Of a DNA stretch of 64,000 nucleotides, positions 62,652-64,000 are shown in pieces. Every line of letters starts with the position of its first letter. Within the stretch, counting starts at the first letter, position 1. The stretch is from Nitrospira sp. (GTDB lineage: Bacteria > Nitrospirota > Nitrospiria > Nitrospirales > Nitrospiraceae), in assembly GCA_020697375.1 (NCBI GenBank), contig JAJFBJ010000001.1:62001-126000 (forward strand), given 5' to 3'. The position numbers and the translations under genes were made by a program. The notes under the pieces are model-generated. The model was not told the origin of the DNA. It saw only the letters and a program-made list of their open reading frames with translations, and made no database searches.

Positions 62652-63292
62652 CTCAACCACGCGTCTTGCTCGCAGACGACCACACACTGGTAGTGGAAGG
62701 ATTCCGGCGGCTACTCGATGATGAATGTCTCTTAGTGGGCACCGTCGGGGATGGACGGTCTCTGCTGGAGGCTGTTCCGCAGCTCAAGCCGGACATCGTG
62801 ATTCTCGATATCTCGATGCCGGTTCTGAACGGGATCGACGCGGCCCGGGTGTTGAAGGTCAAATACCCTCAGGTCAAAATCATGTTCATCACGATGCATG
62901 CCGATCCCGCCTATGTGCGCGCGGCCTTCGAGGCAGGCGCCTCCGCCTATCTGCTCAAGCGATGCGTGGGAGAAGAATTGGGGCAGGCCATGCGCGCGGT
63001 GCGAGGCGGGAATTTTTACGTCACTCCCCTGGTCACCAAAGAAGTGATCGAGGGCATGCTGCGCGGGATCGATGGCGTGGCGCTCTCCGGCCCGGAACTG
63101 ACCACCCGACAACGGGAGGTGCTCCAGCTGTTGGCCGAAGGACATACGGTCAAGGATATAGCCGGCCGGCTGAAGATTTCCCCTCGCACCGTCGAATTCC
63201 ACAAGGGACAAATCATGGAACAGCTCAACATGCACACCACCGTCGAGTTGGTGAAGTATGCCTTGGCGCAGGGCTTGACGGGCCAATCATAA
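62648..63292 (+). CDS. NarL/FixJ-type response regulator
   Basis: 214-aa regulator: receiver (Asp54 in VILDISMP, Lys in YLLKRCV) and LuxR/GerE HTH (LTTRQREVLQLLAEGHTV, ISPRTVEFHKGQIM). The ATG overlaps the kinase stop by 4 nt, so it is the cognate partner. Target genes unknown. Confidence 0.94.
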   Translation: MTQPRVLLADDHTLVVEGFRRLLDDECLLVGTVGDGRSLLEAVPQLKPDIVILDISMPVLNGIDAARVLKVKYPQVKIMFITMHADPAYVRAAFEAGASAYLLKRCVGEELGQAMRAVRGGNFYVTPLVTKEVIEGMLRGIDGVALSGPELTTRQREVLQLLAEGHTVKDIAGRLKISPRTVEFHKGQIMEQLNMHTTVELVKYALAQGLTGQS

Positions 63293-63452
63293 CCCCTCCC
63301 CATCCATCCGGATTTTCGCAATTTACCAGGTAATGGACAGGTAATTTTTGCGCAGGTATACTCGCGTTGTTACGCGTGTGGTTTTCCCTTCACTTGCCTA
63401 CCATACGCATCCCTTTCTCAAGGTAGTATTTCGTAGGATTATCGGAGTGAAC

Positions 63453-63857
63453 ATGCCCCGTCCCCGTGTGGTGATCGGCGATTCATCACAGGCCATGCTG
63501 GCCTTTTTGGAAATTCTTTTGGAGCCTCAGTTCGAAGTCGTCGCTTCGGTAGCCGATGCAGAAACCCTGGTAGTGACGGCGAAGAATCTTGCCCCGGACC
63601 TGGTTGTCCTGGATTTTTCCCTTTCGTTTCTCGAGGGACTCTCGGTTGGCCGGCAATTGCTGGAGACGGCGCCGGCTACCAAAGTCGTGTTTTATTCTTC
63701 CCATGAAGATCCGGCCTATGCCGCCGCGGCCTTCGAAGTGGGAGCCAAAGGCTATCTGGTCAAGCATCGGACGGTCGATCTCGGCCATTATCTCGGTCGA
63801 GTGCTGCGGGGTGAACGGGTGAGTTGCCCCGACAACATCCAGAAAAAGGCGCGGTGA
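63453..63857 (+). CDS. Receiver-only response regulator
   Basis: 134-aa CheY-like receiver with Asp54 in VVLDFSLSF, Ser in FYSSHED and Lys in GYLVKHR; the acidic pair is reduced to a single Asp10 (GDSSQ). No output domain. The start MPRPRVV at 63453 is chosen; CGGAG lies 5 nt upstream. It follows the NarL-type pair by 160 nt and has its own upstream region. Confidence 0.86.
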   Translation: MPRPRVVIGDSSQAMLAFLEILLEPQFEVVASVADAETLVVTAKNLAPDLVVLDFSLSFLEGLSVGRQLLETAPATKVVFYSSHEDPAYAAAAFEVGAKGYLVKHRTVDLGHYLGRVLRGERVSCPDNIQKKAR

Positions 63858-63933
63858 GCAGGACCTGGCGGCCCAGGCGAACGCCGGCGCTTCTCCGCCG
63901 ATAACAGGCTCTCGCTTTTGTCTTCTCCGTCTA

Positions 63934-63942
63934 TGCTACGAT
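63934..63942 (+). promoter_or_regulatory. Extended -10 of the terminal gene
   Basis: TGC (63934-63936) followed by TACGAT (63937-63942), 9 nt before the ATG at 63952. Confidence 0.35.
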
Positions 63943-63951
63943 GAATGCCTG

Positions 63952-64000
63952 ATGCCCGCCTTACCGTTCCATCCTGTCATTGCCGAATGGTTTGCGACTC
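63952..64000 (+). CDS. Start of a gene cut by the window edge, possibly an Lhr-like helicase
   Basis: Sixteen codons from ATG 63952 (MPALPFHPVIAEWFAT). The FHPxxxxWF pattern is typical of the N-terminus of Lhr-like or ligase-associated DEAD/DEAH helicases. The assignment rests on this short stretch only. Confidence 0.4.
   Translation, partial: MPALPFHPVIAEWFAT

Noticed and set aside
61806..62687. 293-aa minus-strand open frame
   Set aside because: Antisense of the NarL-type kinase gene.

Overview
This 64 kb window is a dense, GC-rich stretch of bacterial chromosome with about 66 protein genes on both strands. I see no rRNA, tRNA, CRISPR array, transposase or phage gene. The mix of two-component systems, dCache, DUF3365, GlcG/HbpS and TVP38 proteins, a YbbA/YbbP-like transporter and a diderm cell-envelope set suggests a Gram-negative environmental bacterium. 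My best guess is a Nitrospira-like member of the Nitrospirota. That assignment is inference, because no marker rRNA or nitrification gene lies in the window.

Layout. 1-7.0 kb: fmdB-like and comF genes, a type VII ABC transporter (YbbA-like ATPase and YbbP-like permease) interrupted by a class 1A dihydroorotate dehydrogenase gene and a small LuxR regulator, then bioB. 7.1-12.5 kb (minus): rplU-rpmA-obgE-proB-nadD-rsfS and a TPR protein that looks like a natural LapA-LapB fusion. 12.7-17.3 kb: ilvE, and gap-pgk-tpiA-secG on the minus strand. 17.5-28.8 kb: mutS2, a dCache histidine kinase with an NtrC-family regulator, queG with a Cys-rich exported partner, an SRPBCC protein, thiI, trxB and coaE. 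28.8-37.1 kb: an exported beta-helix protein, a GH63-type glucosidase with a GH133 glycogen debranching enzyme, and exported or lipid-anchored proteins. 37.1-46 kb: small oxidoreductases, a dipeptide epimerase, a sulfite-oxidase-like Moco protein, a zinc-ribbon/one-helix micro-operon, and a TVP38-flavoprotein-DUF3047 cluster. 46.5-52.8 kb: a DHH-CBS-poly(A) polymerase/CCA-adding fusion and the pxpBAC 5-oxoprolinase operon. 53-64 kb: a J-domain protein, a tightly overlapped operon of PLP aminotransferase, c-heme membrane sensor and amidohydrolase, a CPBP protease, an XRE-cupin regulator facing an SGNH hydrolase across three palindromes, and a NarL-type kinase/regulator pair followed by a receiver-only protein.

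Most of this is core metabolism and housekeeping; there is no clear genomic island. The less ordinary features are: repeated promoters with a TGn-extended -10 lying only 6-10 nt before the start codon (predicted leaderless mRNAs), a perfect 17-bp inverted repeat at about 50.0 kb, an intrinsic-terminator-like hairpin inside a small gene, the LapA-LapB fusion, and the aminotransferase/heme/amidohydrolase operon. All functional calls come from reading motifs by eye; no database search was run.
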